Shown here piece by piece: positions 9,224 through 17,474 of a stretch of DNA of 64,000 nucleotides. This DNA comes from Bacillus_BE sp042263505 (lineage in GTDB: Bacteria; Bacillota; Bacilli; Bacillales; Cytobacillaceae), in the NCBI RefSeq assembly GCF_042263505.1, contig NZ_JBHKFI010000008.1, forward strand, positions 117,154-181,153, read 5' to 3'. Made by a program: the position numbers and the translations under genes. A model generated the notes under the pieces. That model saw nothing but the letters and a program-made list of their open reading frames with translations, was not told the DNA's origin and searched no databases. The first letter of the stretch is position 1; each line of letters begins with the position of its first letter.

Positions 9224-9580
9224 ATGAATGAAGATAAACCAGATAAAGTAATCATTGTGGAAGGAACATCGGATAAAAGAAAAATAATGAATATTATCAA
9301 GGAACCTATTGATGTGATCTGCACGAATGGAACCATTAGCATGACAAAGCTTGATGAATTAGTAGACACACTTGAGGATCGCGATATTTATATTTTAGTC
9401 GATGCTGATGAAGCAGGGATGAAGCTGCGGAATCAATTAAAAAGAGAATTTCCTGATGCTGAGCATCTTTATATTGATAGGTGCTATCGTGAAGTAGCAA
9501 CGGCTCCAGAATATCACTTAGCAACTGTATTAACGGGAGCAAATATAGATGTCTATACAGAATTTTTAGACAGAGGTTAG
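9224..9580 (+). CDS. yusF: Toprim-domain protein YusF
   Basis: A 118-residue stand-alone Toprim domain. KVIIVEGTSDKRK carries the conserved glutamate near residue 13, and IYILVDADEAGMKLR the DxD pair near residue 57; together these bind Mg in primases, topoisomerases and RNase M5-like nucleases. No other domain is present, so the substrate is unknown. The GTG at 9215 lies inside the AAGGTG ribosome-binding site, so ATG 9224 is taken as the start. It is 3 bp before yusE, so the two are probably co-transcribed and translationally coupled. Confidence 0.82.
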   Translation: MNEDKPDKVIIVEGTSDKRKIMNIIKEPIDVICTNGTISMTKLDELVDTLEDRDIYILVDADEAGMKLRNQLKREFPDAEHLYIDRCYREVATAPEYHLATVLTGANIDVYTEFLDRG

Positions 9581-9583
9581 CAA

Positions 9584-9901
9584 ATGGATGAGTCATCAAT
9601 GTCAGGTTTAAAACAATATATGGAGAAAAAGGGAGTGTCTTTCCTCTATTTGTATACTCCCCTTTGTGGAACGTGTAAAATTGCCGGTAAGATTCTCGAA
9701 GTAGTTGAACAATTATTACCAAATGAGCAATTTCGCAAAATGAATTTAAATTTCATACCAGAATATGCTAAAGAATGGTCAATAGAAAGTGTGCCTTGCC
9801 TTCTTATCTTTCAGAATGGGAAAATTCTTGAAAGAATTTATGCATTTCACTCCGTTCCTCATTTATATGAAAAATTACAAGGTCTAGTGAAATCTAATTG
9901 A
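9584..9901 (+). CDS. yusE: Thioredoxin family protein YusE
   Basis: A 105-residue thioredoxin-fold protein with the active-site motif CGTC at residues 28-31 (TPLCGTCKIAG) and the cis-proline segment SVPCLLIFQNGK. The active-site dipeptide is GT rather than the GP of classical thioredoxins. The ribosome-binding site GAGGTTAGCAA overlaps the end of yusF. There is no signal peptide, so it is a cytosolic thiol-disulfide protein. B. subtilis has the same yusF-yusE pair. Confidence 0.85.
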   Translation: MDESSMSGLKQYMEKKGVSFLYLYTPLCGTCKIAGKILEVVEQLLPNEQFRKMNLNFIPEYAKEWSIESVPCLLIFQNGKILERIYAFHSVPHLYEKLQGLVKSN

Positions 9902-10016
9902 AGATAAGAGTATTTTTTACCAATGGACAAAGTGTTGAAATTTGGCATTGAAAGTCCCAAAACACTCGACATCAATTAGGATGCTCTTGTAAATTTTGAC
10001 ATATTTCTTAGGAAAT

Positions 10017-10058
10017 AAAAGACGATGGAAGATAAAAAGCTCCATTGTCTTTTTTTTG
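10017..10058 (+). terminator. Intrinsic terminator after yusE
   Basis: AAAAGACGATGGA pairs with TCCATTGTCTTTT (one internal mismatch), followed by more T residues. It lies 116 bp after the yusE stop. The 115 bp between hold nothing I recognise. Confidence 0.75.
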
Positions 10059-10136
10059 TCGAAAGAAAATAAAAGTTGTTAAAGGGATTTATGCCATTTA
10101 ATAGAATTATTATCTACAAAAGGGAGTGTGAGAACA

Positions 10137-10472
10137 TTGCAAGACGTTTTGGTTGATTTTATTAACGGAGTCAAGGGCAAAAAACATTTAATGGACTTGT
10201 TAAATGATTCATTAATTAAATTAAGCATTAAAACGGAAAAAAGCAATGCGAATCTGTTAATTGGTAAAGGTGATCTTCTCATGGTTAATTCAGATGATGT
10301 CATTCGACCAGACTGTGAAATTATAGGTGAGGAGCGAATTATTGAATCCGTGTTAGAAGGAAAAGTGAAATTACGAGAGGCAGTAAAAAGGGAAAAATTG
10401 GAAATGATAGCAACATACAGAACAACACTCTATTTAGAAACCTTGTTTATTCTTGGGAAACCCTACCAATAA
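10137..10472 (+). CDS. yusD: YusD-like small protein, possible SCP2-type fold
   Basis: About 111 residues. The pattern of an amphipathic helix, alternating beta strands (IKLSIKTEKSNANLLIGKGDLLMV) and a charged helix (VLEGKVKLREAVKREKLE) recalls SCP2 sterol-carrier-like domains. I infer this from layout only. The position between yusE and the methionine transporter matches yusD of B. subtilis. A GTG at 10128 is too close to AAAAGGGAG, so TTG 10137 with a 10-nt spacer is the better start. No known function. Confidence 0.65.
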   Translation: MQDVLVDFINGVKGKKHLMDLLNDSLIKLSIKTEKSNANLLIGKGDLLMVNSDDVIRPDCEIIGEERIIESVLEGKVKLREAVKREKLEMIATYRTTLYLETLFILGKPYQ

Positions 10473-10485
10473 TATTAAAAAAACA

Positions 10486-10515
10486 TTGACGGTCATAAAC
10501 TAATTATGCTAATAT
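10486..10515 (+). promoter_or_regulatory. SigA-type promoter ahead of the first S-box
   Basis: TTGACG and TAATAT are separated by 18 bp, about 38 bp upstream of the riboswitch P1 stem. Confidence 0.6.
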
Positions 10516-10552
10516 TCATGTAATCATAATTTTTTGAAAATAATTAAATAGG

Positions 10553-10653
10553 TTCTTATCTAGAGAGGTGGAGGGACTGGCCCTATGAAGCCCGGCAACC
10601 GGTTGATTTACACGGTGCTAATTCCAGCAGAGGATTACTCTGACAGATAAGAA
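10553..10653 (+). promoter_or_regulatory. SAM-I (S-box) riboswitch of the sulfhydrylase gene
   Basis: P1 is formed by TTCTTATC and GATAAGAA. The core AGAGAGGTGGAGGGACTGG, then GAAGCCCGGCAACC, is the conserved S-box sequence. SAM binding stabilises the aptamer and releases the downstream terminator, so the gene is expected to be off when S-adenosylmethionine is plentiful. Confidence 0.95.
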
Positions 10654-10666
10654 GAGTTCGATATCA

Positions 10667-10693
10667 AACCTCTTCTTATGAAGAGGTTTTTTT
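10667..10693 (+). terminator. S-box attenuator terminator
   Basis: AAACCTCTTC and GAAGAGGTTT form the stem, with a TTTTTTT run. It is the expression platform of the riboswitch above. Confidence 0.9.
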
Positions 10694-10746
10694 ATCGTTT
10701 GCTGAAATATGCTAAAAAATGATAAGAAAAAGGGAGAGTTGAGAAA

Positions 10747-12063
10747 ATGACAGAAAAACAAAAAAATTATCACTTTGAAACCCTTGGAGTTCATGGCGGA
10801 CTTGAACCAGATCCAGTGACAGGAGCAAGGGCGGTACCCATTTATCAAAATAATGCCTACCAGTTTAAAAATACAGAACATGCAGCCAATTTGTTTGGGT
10901 TAAAGGAACCTGGTTACATTTATACTCGTATTCATAACCCGACTCTAACTGTATTTGAAGAAAGAATTGCTTTGCTTGAAGGAGGCGTAGGTGCTTTAGC
11001 AGTTGCCAGCGGAATGGCGGCAATCACATTAGCAATATTAAATATTGCTCAAGCTGGTGATGAAATTGTTGCTGCATCCAATTTATATGGGGGTACATAT
11101 AACTTATTTGCTGTTACCTTACCGAAATATGGAATCAGCGTAAAGCTTGTTGAGCCAGATTCTTTAGATAACTTCAAAAATGCCATTACCGATAAGACGA
11201 AGGCCATTTATGCTGAAACGATTGGTAATCCAAGTTTAAAAGTTCTTGATATTGAAGGTGTAGCGAATATTGCTCATGAAGCAGGTATTCCACTGATTGT
11301 TGATAATACTTTTGCAACTCCGTACTTATGCAGACCAATCGAATTTGGAGCTGATATTGTTGTACACTCAGCAACAAAATGGTTGTTAGGAAATGGAACC
11401 ACTCTTGGTGGCGTAATTGTAGATGGAGGAAAGTTTGATTGGAATTCACCTAAATTCCCTGGATTTACTGAACCAGACCCAAGCTACCACGATATTGTTT
11501 ATAGCGAAGCATTAGGAGCGGTGGCCTATATTACAAAAGCAAGAGTTCAGCTTCTTCGTGATTTTGGACCAACCTTGAGTCCACAAAATGCCTTTCAATT
11601 TACCCTTGGATTAGAGACTCTACATGTAAGAATGAAGGAACATGTCGCAAACACGAAGATCATTGTGGATTACTTACAAAAACATCCAGCAGTAACATGG
11701 ATCATCTACCCTGGCCTTGAAACAAGTTCCGATAAAGTTCTTGTAGATAAATATTTTCCTAAAGGTGCTGGATCTGTTGTTGTTTTTGGAATTGCAGGGG
11801 GCAGAGAAGCAGGGGCTGCATTTATTAATCATCTAGAATTATGGGCTCATGTGGCGAACGTCGGTGATGCAAAAAGTCTTGTTATACATCCAGCAAGTAC
11901 GACTCATCAACAATTAGATGCAGAAGGATTAGCCGCTGCAGGAGTACCTGAGGATCTCATTCGCCTTTCTATTGGTATTGAAAATGCAGACGATCTCATT
12001 GAGGATTTAGAGCAAGCGATTGGGGCGGCAACAGGGATTACAAGTCTCGCAGCAAAGGCTTAA
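10747..12063 (+). CDS. metY: O-acetylhomoserine aminocarboxypropyltransferase/sulfhydrylase
   Basis: A 438-residue PLP enzyme of the Cys/Met metabolism family, of the longer O-acetylhomoserine sulfhydrylase type. It makes homocysteine directly from O-acetylhomoserine and sulfide, bypassing cystathionine. ETLGVHGGLEPDPVTGARAVPIYQNNAYQF is the typical N-terminus in parts. The PLP lysine lies in HSATKWLLGNGTTLGG near residue 208. The C-terminus has LVIHPASTTHQQL. Control by the adjacent S-box fits methionine biosynthesis. Start ATG 10747 follows GGGAGAGTTGAGAAA. It precedes the methionine importer, and hom for its substrate is at 33841. Confidence 0.92.
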   Translation: MTEKQKNYHFETLGVHGGLEPDPVTGARAVPIYQNNAYQFKNTEHAANLFGLKEPGYIYTRIHNPTLTVFEERIALLEGGVGALAVASGMAAITLAILNIAQAGDEIVAASNLYGGTYNLFAVTLPKYGISVKLVEPDSLDNFKNAITDKTKAIYAETIGNPSLKVLDIEGVANIAHEAGIPLIVDNTFATPYLCRPIEFGADIVVHSATKWLLGNGTTLGGVIVDGGKFDWNSPKFPGFTEPDPSYHDIVYSEALGAVAYITKARVQLLRDFGPTLSPQNAFQFTLGLETLHVRMKEHVANTKIIVDYLQKHPAVTWIIYPGLETSSDKVLVDKYFPKGAGSVVVFGIAGGREAGAAFINHLELWAHVANVGDAKSLVIHPASTTHQQLDAEGLAAAGVPEDLIRLSIGIENADDLIEDLEQAIGAATGITSLAAKA

Positions 12064-12124
12064 TCTTTAATATTGATATAATAATTATTAGGGAATTTAC
12101 CAGTATAAAACAGTTGAATTGTCA

Positions 12125-12153
12125 TTGACACCCTTTTATTTCCGTGATACGAT
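12125..12153 (+). promoter_or_regulatory. SigA-type promoter ahead of the metNPQ S-box
   Basis: TTGACA, a 17-bp spacer and TACGAT, 65 bp upstream of the second riboswitch. Confidence 0.65.
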
Positions 12154-12217
12154 AAGTCTCGTAACAATTTTATGAACTTTTCTGAAATAGAACTTAATTG
12201 AATATAGATGAGATTCA

Positions 12218-12329
12218 CTCTTATCAAGAGAGGTGGAGGGATGTGCCCGATGAAACCCGGCAACCGTCAATATGATTATTGAAATGGTGCCAATTCACAC
12301 AGAACAATGATTGTTTTGGTAGATAAGAG
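12218..12329 (+). promoter_or_regulatory. SAM-I (S-box) riboswitch of metNPQ
   Basis: CTCTTATC and GATAAGAG close P1. The core reads AAGAGAGGTGGAGGGATGTG, then GATGAAACCCGGCAACC. This is a second independent S-box 1.6 kb after the first, so importer and sulfhydrylase respond separately to SAM. Confidence 0.95.
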
Positions 12330-12348
12330 AAAGGACATGAATGAATGC

Positions 12349-12380
12349 CTTTCTGCTTATCTGTGCAGAAAGGTTTTTTT
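12349..12380 (+). terminator. S-box attenuator terminator of metNPQ
   Basis: CCTTTCTGC pairs with GCAGAAAGG, followed by TTTTTTT. About 175 nt of leader separates it from the metN start. Confidence 0.9.
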
Positions 12381-12553
12381 ATTAGTTATAAGGGAAAAGT
12401 AAATCTATTAACGAAAGCCAGATAAAACAAAGTAATGGATTGAAATTGGATGATAAATCCGTTTTGGGAAATTTAAATACGGTGCTCACAATCTTTATAA
12501 CTATTAATCAATCTATTTTTATCAGAAATATCGGAAATAAAGGGGTGATTTCA

Positions 12554-13579
12554 TTGATCACAATAAGCAATGTAAAAAAGATTTATTCTTCAAAAAATAG
12601 TAGTATTACAGCTGTAGAAGATGTCAACCTAGAAGTCAATAGTGGAGAGATCTTTGGTGTAATTGGCTATAGTGGGGCAGGAAAAAGTACGCTAATTCGC
12701 ATGCTCAATGGATTAGAAATACCAACTGAAGGGACCGTTACGGTTGCAGATAAACTCATTTCCAAAATTAAGGGAAGTGCCTTAAGAAAAGCAAGACAGG
12801 AAATCAGCATGATATTCCAGCATTTTAATCTGCTATGGTCTCGGACTGTAAGAGAAAATATTGCTTTTCCATTAGAAATTGCAGGTGTTTCAAAGGCTGA
12901 ACGAAAAAAAAGAGTTGATGAGCTAATTAAGCTAGTTGGCTTAGAAGGTAGAGAGAATTCTTATCCTTCTCAATTAAGTGGTGGACAAAAGCAAAGAGTG
13001 GGGATTGCAAGAGCCCTAGCCAATAATCCTAAAGTTCTTTTATGTGATGAGGCGACTTCTGCTTTAGACCCACAGACAACAGATTCGATTTTAGATCTCC
13101 TCGTAGATATAAATAAACGCTTAGGACTAACTATTGTTCTTATTACTCATGAGATGCATGTTATTCGCAAGATTTGTCATCGTGTGGCCGTGATGGAGGA
13201 AGGAAAAATTGTGGAAATCGGTTCCGTTTTGGATGTATTTAAAAATCCACAGCAATCGATAACAAAGCGCTTCGTTCAACAGGTGACAGAACCTGAAGAA
13301 ACAAAGGAAACCATTGATCACCTATTGGTCAACTACCCTCATGGTAAAGTTATTCAGCTTGGCTTTATAGGGGAATCGGCAGAGCAACCATTGATTACCA
13401 ATATTATTCGCCACTACAATCTGACGGTGAATATTCTTCAAGGGAAAATTTCGCAAACACAAAGTGGTTCTTATGGTACATTATATATCCATTTAGATGG
13501 AGATAAGGAAGAAATCACGAAGGCAATTGATTACATTCGTTCTCAACAAGTGGGAGTGGAGGTGATGACAAATGCTTGA
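12554..13579 (+). CDS. metN: Methionine ABC transporter ATP-binding protein
   Basis: A 341-residue ATPase of the methionine importer. Walker A is GYSGAGKST near residue 38, the ABC signature LSGGQKQRVG, and Walker B VLLCDEATSALD. The last 90 residues form the regulatory NIL domain that binds methionine and inhibits transport in this family. The frame opens at 12440, but TTG 12554 is the start because AAAGGGGTG lies 6 nt upstream and homologues begin MI-TI-x-V. It overlaps metP by 8 bp, indicating translational coupling. Confidence 0.94.
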   Translation: MITISNVKKIYSSKNSSITAVEDVNLEVNSGEIFGVIGYSGAGKSTLIRMLNGLEIPTEGTVTVADKLISKIKGSALRKARQEISMIFQHFNLLWSRTVRENIAFPLEIAGVSKAERKKRVDELIKLVGLEGRENSYPSQLSGGQKQRVGIARALANNPKVLLCDEATSALDPQTTDSILDLLVDINKRLGLTIVLITHEMHVIRKICHRVAVMEEGKIVEIGSVLDVFKNPQQSITKRFVQQVTEPEETKETIDHLLVNYPHGKVIQLGFIGESAEQPLITNIIRHYNLTVNILQGKISQTQSGSYGTLYIHLDGDKEEITKAIDYIRSQQVGVEVMTNA

Positions 13580-14240
13580 GAAATTCTTTCCGAATGTTGA
13601 CTGGCAAGCGATGTGGTCAGCTACCGTGGAAACCCTATACATGGCAGGGATCTCTGTATTAGTTACTTTTATCTTAGGAATTATCTTAGGATTATTACTT
13701 TTTCTAACGTCAAAAGGGAATATCTGGCAAAATATAACGATTAATAAATTCATTAGTGCCATTGTCAATATTTTTAGATCAATTCCCTTTATTATTTTGA
13801 TAGTTTTACTTATTCCGTTCACCAAGCTTTTACTCGGAACCATGATTGGTGCCAATGCTGCCTTACCAGCCTTAATTATTGGAGCAGCACCGTTCTATGC
13901 CAGAATGGTGGAAATTGGTTTAAGAGAAATTGATAAAGGGGTTATTGAAGCAGCAAGATCCATGGGTGCAAAAACAAGCACTATTATATGGAAGGTTCTT
14001 TTACCAGAATCAATGCCAGCTCTTATTTCAGGCATTACGGTTACCGCCATTGCTTTAGTTGGCTACACGGCGATGGCCGGAGTAATTGGTGCTGGTGGCT
14101 TGGGAAACCTAGCTTATCTAGAAGGGTTTCAAAGAAGCCGAAATGACGTTACCTTAATGGCAACGATTGTCATTCTGATTATTGTTTTCATTATCCAATT
14201 CATTGGAGATTATATAACATCAAAATTAGATAAAAGATAG
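13572..14240 (+). CDS. metP: Methionine ABC transporter permease
   Basis: A 222-residue membrane permease with about five hydrophobic segments. It has the cytoplasmic coupling loop EAARSMGAKTSTIIWKVLLP, the EAA motif that docks MetN. Start ATG 13572 is preceded by GGAGGTGATGACAA inside the end of metN. Length and partners match MetP (MetI) of B. subtilis. Confidence 0.94.
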   Translation: MLEKFFPNVDWQAMWSATVETLYMAGISVLVTFILGIILGLLLFLTSKGNIWQNITINKFISAIVNIFRSIPFIILIVLLIPFTKLLLGTMIGANAALPALIIGAAPFYARMVEIGLREIDKGVIEAARSMGAKTSTIIWKVLLPESMPALISGITVTAIALVGYTAMAGVIGAGGLGNLAYLEGFQRSRNDVTLMATIVILIIVFIIQFIGDYITSKLDKR

Positions 14241-14251
14241 GGGAGTCAAAC

Positions 14252-15082
14252 ATGAAAAAATGGTTTAGTCTTATTTTAGTTCTTGCGGTTGCCCTTGTTG
14301 CAGCAGCTTGCGGTACATCTGACGATAAAGCAGATGGCGGAAAAGAGTTAAAGAAATTAGTTGTTGGCGCTTCAAACGTTCCTCATGCTGAAATTTTGGA
14401 AAAAGCAAAACCAATTTTAAAGGAAAAAGGAATTGATTTAGAAATTAAAAAATTCCAAGATTATATTTTGCCAAACCAAGCTTTAGAGTCTAAAGAATTA
14501 GATGCAAACTATTTCCAACACATTCCTTATTTAGAAGGACAAATTGCTGAAAATGGTTATGACTTTGTCAATGCCGGTGGTATTCATATTGAGCCAATCG
14601 GAATTTATTCTAAAAAGTATAAATCATTAGATGATCTTCCAACTGGGGCAAAAATTATTATGAGTAATTCAGTTGCAGACCATGGCCGTATTTTAACCTT
14701 GCTTGAAAGCAAAGGACTTATTAAGCTAAAAGACGGTGTGGATAAGGTTAAAGCTACTGTGAAAGATATCGCTGAAAATCCTAAAAAATTAAAATTTGAT
14801 ACAGAATATGAAGCATCTTTATTACCACAAATTTATAACAATAATGAAGGCGATGCTGTCTTAATTAATTCAAACTATGCCATTGATGCTGGTTTAAATC
14901 CATTAAAAGATTCCATTGCAATCGAAGATAAAGATTCACCATATGTGAATGTCGTTGTTGTAAGAAAAGGCGATGAAAATAAACCAGAAATCAAAACTTT
15001 GGTAGAGGTTCTTCATTCAAAAGAAATTCAAGATTTTATTCTTGATAAGTACAAAGGTGCCGTTGTACCTGTTAATAAATAA
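14252..15082 (+). CDS. metQ: Methionine-binding lipoprotein
   Basis: A 276-residue substrate-binding protein of the NlpA/MetQ family. The signal peptide MKKWFSLILVLAVALVAAAC has the lipobox cysteine at residue 20, so the mature protein is a membrane-anchored lipoprotein. Family segments are KKLVVGASNVPHAEIL, KKFQDYILPNQAL and NYFQHIPYLE. It is 11 bp after metP, is last in the operon, and is followed by a terminator. Confidence 0.94.
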   Translation: MKKWFSLILVLAVALVAAACGTSDDKADGGKELKKLVVGASNVPHAEILEKAKPILKEKGIDLEIKKFQDYILPNQALESKELDANYFQHIPYLEGQIAENGYDFVNAGGIHIEPIGIYSKKYKSLDDLPTGAKIIMSNSVADHGRILTLLESKGLIKLKDGVDKVKATVKDIAENPKKLKFDTEYEASLLPQIYNNNEGDAVLINSNYAIDAGLNPLKDSIAIEDKDSPYVNVVVVRKGDENKPEIKTLVEVLHSKEIQDFILDKYKGAVVPVNK

Positions 15083-15092
15083 TGGAGATAGA

Positions 15093-15127
15093 GAGTCTAT
15101 CCAATTGGGTAGGCTCTTATTTTTTTT
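15093..15127 (+). terminator. Terminator of metNPQ
   Basis: GAGTCTATCC pairs with GGGTAGGCTC (two G-T pairs), followed by TTATTTTTTTT. Confidence 0.88.
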
Positions 15128-15359
15128 ATAAAGGAAGCCTGTTTTTGGTTTTGCCAATAAATGAATCTCTACATTATTTTCCTTTTTTAGGAAACATTAT
15201 AATCGTCAGAAATAAGGCTCTTTTCCACTACTTAAGAGTTGATAACAGATTTCATTTGTTATAAGATTGTAATGAGAATAAAGTGAGAATGAAGGATAGG
15301 CTATTTATTTAGCTTTCTTTATACAAAACAAACTTCTTTACTAACGGAGGGTAATATTT

Positions 15360-16145
15360 ATGGCAAGATCTACATTAATTATCAAAGACCTTCATGTTTC
15401 AATCGAAGGAAAAGAGATATTAAAGGGTGTTAACCTGGAAGTAAAGGGCGGAGAGATTCACGCGATTATGGGACCGAACGGAACAGGTAAATCGACTTTA
15501 TCTTCTGCAATTATGGGACACCCGAAATATAAAGTAACTAGCGGAACGATTACTTTGGACGGAAAAGATGTTTTAGAAATGGAAGTGGACGAGAGAGCAC
15601 GTGCGGGGCTATTTCTTGCCATGCAATATCCTAGTGAAATAAGCGGTGTAACCAATGCGGACTTTTTACGCTCAGCAATTAACAGCCGCAGAGAAGAAGG
15701 AGATCAAATTTCTCTAATGAAATTTATCCGTAAAATGGATGAGAAAATGGATTTCTTAGAAATGGATCAAGATATGGCGCAACGTTATTTAAATGAAGGT
15801 TTTTCAGGTGGAGAAAAGAAACGCAATGAGATCCTTCAGCTTATGATGATTGAACCCAAAATTGCCATTCTAGATGAAATTGATTCCGGTCTTGATATTG
15901 ATGCACTTAAAGTTGTTTCAAATGGAATCAATGAAATGCGCGGAGAAGATTTTGGCTGCATAGTTATTACTCACTATCAGCGTCTATTAAATTACATCAC
16001 TCCAGATGTTGTTCATGTTATGATGCAAGGTCGTATTGTCAAAACAGGTGGTCCTGAGCTTGCTCAACGTCTAGAAGCTGAAGGCTACGATTGGATTAAG
16101 AAGGAACTTGGTATTGAAGACGAAACAGTTGGGCAAGAAGCTTAA
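15360..16145 (+). CDS. sufC: Fe-S cluster assembly ATPase SufC
   Basis: A 261-residue ABC-type ATPase of the SufBCD scaffold complex; ATP turnover drives scaffold rearrangement for cluster assembly in the cytosol. Walker A is GPNGTGKST near residue 39, the family-specific signature LNEGFSGGEKKRNEILQ, and Walker B IAILDEIDSGLDID. The ATG follows CGGAGGGTAATATTT. It is the first gene of sufC-sufD-sufS-sufU-sufB, the essential Fe-S operon of Bacillus. Confidence 0.96.
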   Translation: MARSTLIIKDLHVSIEGKEILKGVNLEVKGGEIHAIMGPNGTGKSTLSSAIMGHPKYKVTSGTITLDGKDVLEMEVDERARAGLFLAMQYPSEISGVTNADFLRSAINSRREEGDQISLMKFIRKMDEKMDFLEMDQDMAQRYLNEGFSGGEKKRNEILQLMMIEPKIAILDEIDSGLDIDALKVVSNGINEMRGEDFGCIVITHYQRLLNYITPDVVHVMMQGRIVKTGGPELAQRLEAEGYDWIKKELGIEDETVGQEA

Positions 16146-16163
16146 TGGGTAAGGGGGATCAAA

Positions 16164-17474
16164 ATGACAACAGAGACAAAATTACCATTCGAGACTGAAC
16201 ATGTTCGTTCATTTTCTGAAGAAATGGGCGAACCTGCTTGGCTAACAGAGTTTAGGCTTAATGCATTAACTAGAGTTGAAGAATTGCCACTTCCTAAAGT
16301 GGATAAAACCAAAATTGCTAAATGGAATTTCACACAATTTGATAGGCATATTGTGAAAAGTGAAGATTATTCATCCCTCAATGAATTGCCTAGTGAGGTT
16401 AAGACATTAATTGAATTAAATGAAACAAATAATAACTTATATATCCAGCGTAATAATCGCCCAACTTATTTATCCGTATCTGATGAGCTAAAAGAGAATG
16501 GCGTCATTTTTGTGGATATTTTTACAGCTGCGCGTGAGCATGGAGAGCTCTTACAAAAATACTTAATGCATGATGGAGTAAAGGTTGATGAACATAAATT
16601 AACGGCTCTTCACGCAGCATTATATAATGGTGGAGTTTTCTTATATATACCAAAGAATGTAGTCATCTCCCAACCAATTCAAGCTGTATTTGTTCATGAC
16701 AACCAAGAAGCAAACCTATTTAATCATGTATTAGTTGTGGCAGAAGATAATAGTTCTGTAACCTATGTTGAAAATTATGTTTCTACAATGGATCAAGCGG
16801 CTGGCGTTTTCAACATTGTATCGGAAATCATTGCTGGGACAAATGCTAAGGTCCAATATGGAGCTGTAGATAACATTGCAAAAGGTGTGACTTCTTATAT
16901 TAACCGCCGCGGAATCACAAATAGAGACTCACGAATCGAGTGGGCTCTAGGACTTATGAATAATGGTGATTCTATTTATGAAAATACGACCAATTTAATT
17001 GGTGATGGTTCATATGGTGACACAAAAATGGTAACGGTTGGGCATGGTGAGCAAACGCAAAACTTTACAACGAAAATTATTCATCATGGAAAGAATACGG
17101 AAGGGTATATTTTAAAGCATGGCGTAACGAAGGATAGTGCTACTTCCATCTTTAATGGCATTGGAAAAATTGAGCATGGCGCCTCAAAATCGAATGCCCA
17201 ACAAGAATCACGTGTTCTTATGCTAAGTGAAAAAGCACGTGGAGATGCGAATCCAATTCTATTAATTGATGAAGATGATGTTATTGCTGGGCATGCAGCT
17301 TCTGTCGGACGTGTCGATCCAGTGCAGCTATACTACTTAATGAGTAGAGGAATACCAAAAAAAGAAGCAGAACGTTTAATCATTCATGGTTTCTTAGCGC
17401 CAGTAGTAAATGAACTACCAATTGATGGTGTTAAAAAGCAACTGGTTGAACTGATTGAAAGGAAAGTGAAATAA
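16164..17474 (+). CDS. sufD: Fe-S cluster assembly protein SufD
   Basis: A 436-residue SufB/SufD-family beta-helix protein that pairs with SufB and SufC. Segments such as GYILKHGVTKDSATSIFNGIGKIEHGASKSNAQQ and the C-terminal LMSRGIPKKEAERLIIHGFLAPV are typical. Start ATG 16164 follows AAGGGGGATCAAA. Its TAA stop overlaps the sufS ATG (TAATG), so the two are translationally coupled. Confidence 0.95.
   Translation: MTTETKLPFETEHVRSFSEEMGEPAWLTEFRLNALTRVEELPLPKVDKTKIAKWNFTQFDRHIVKSEDYSSLNELPSEVKTLIELNETNNNLYIQRNNRPTYLSVSDELKENGVIFVDIFTAAREHGELLQKYLMHDGVKVDEHKLTALHAALYNGGVFLYIPKNVVISQPIQAVFVHDNQEANLFNHVLVVAEDNSSVTYVENYVSTMDQAAGVFNIVSEIIAGTNAKVQYGAVDNIAKGVTSYINRRGITNRDSRIEWALGLMNNGDSIYENTTNLIGDGSYGDTKMVTVGHGEQTQNFTTKIIHHGKNTEGYILKHGVTKDSATSIFNGIGKIEHGASKSNAQQESRVLMLSEKARGDANPILLIDEDDVIAGHAASVGRVDPVQLYYLMSRGIPKKEAERLIIHGFLAPVVNELPIDGVKKQLVELIERKVK

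Noticed and set aside
15082..15264. 60-codon ORF after metQ
   Set aside because: It covers the metQ terminator and the gap before sufC, with no recognisable product.
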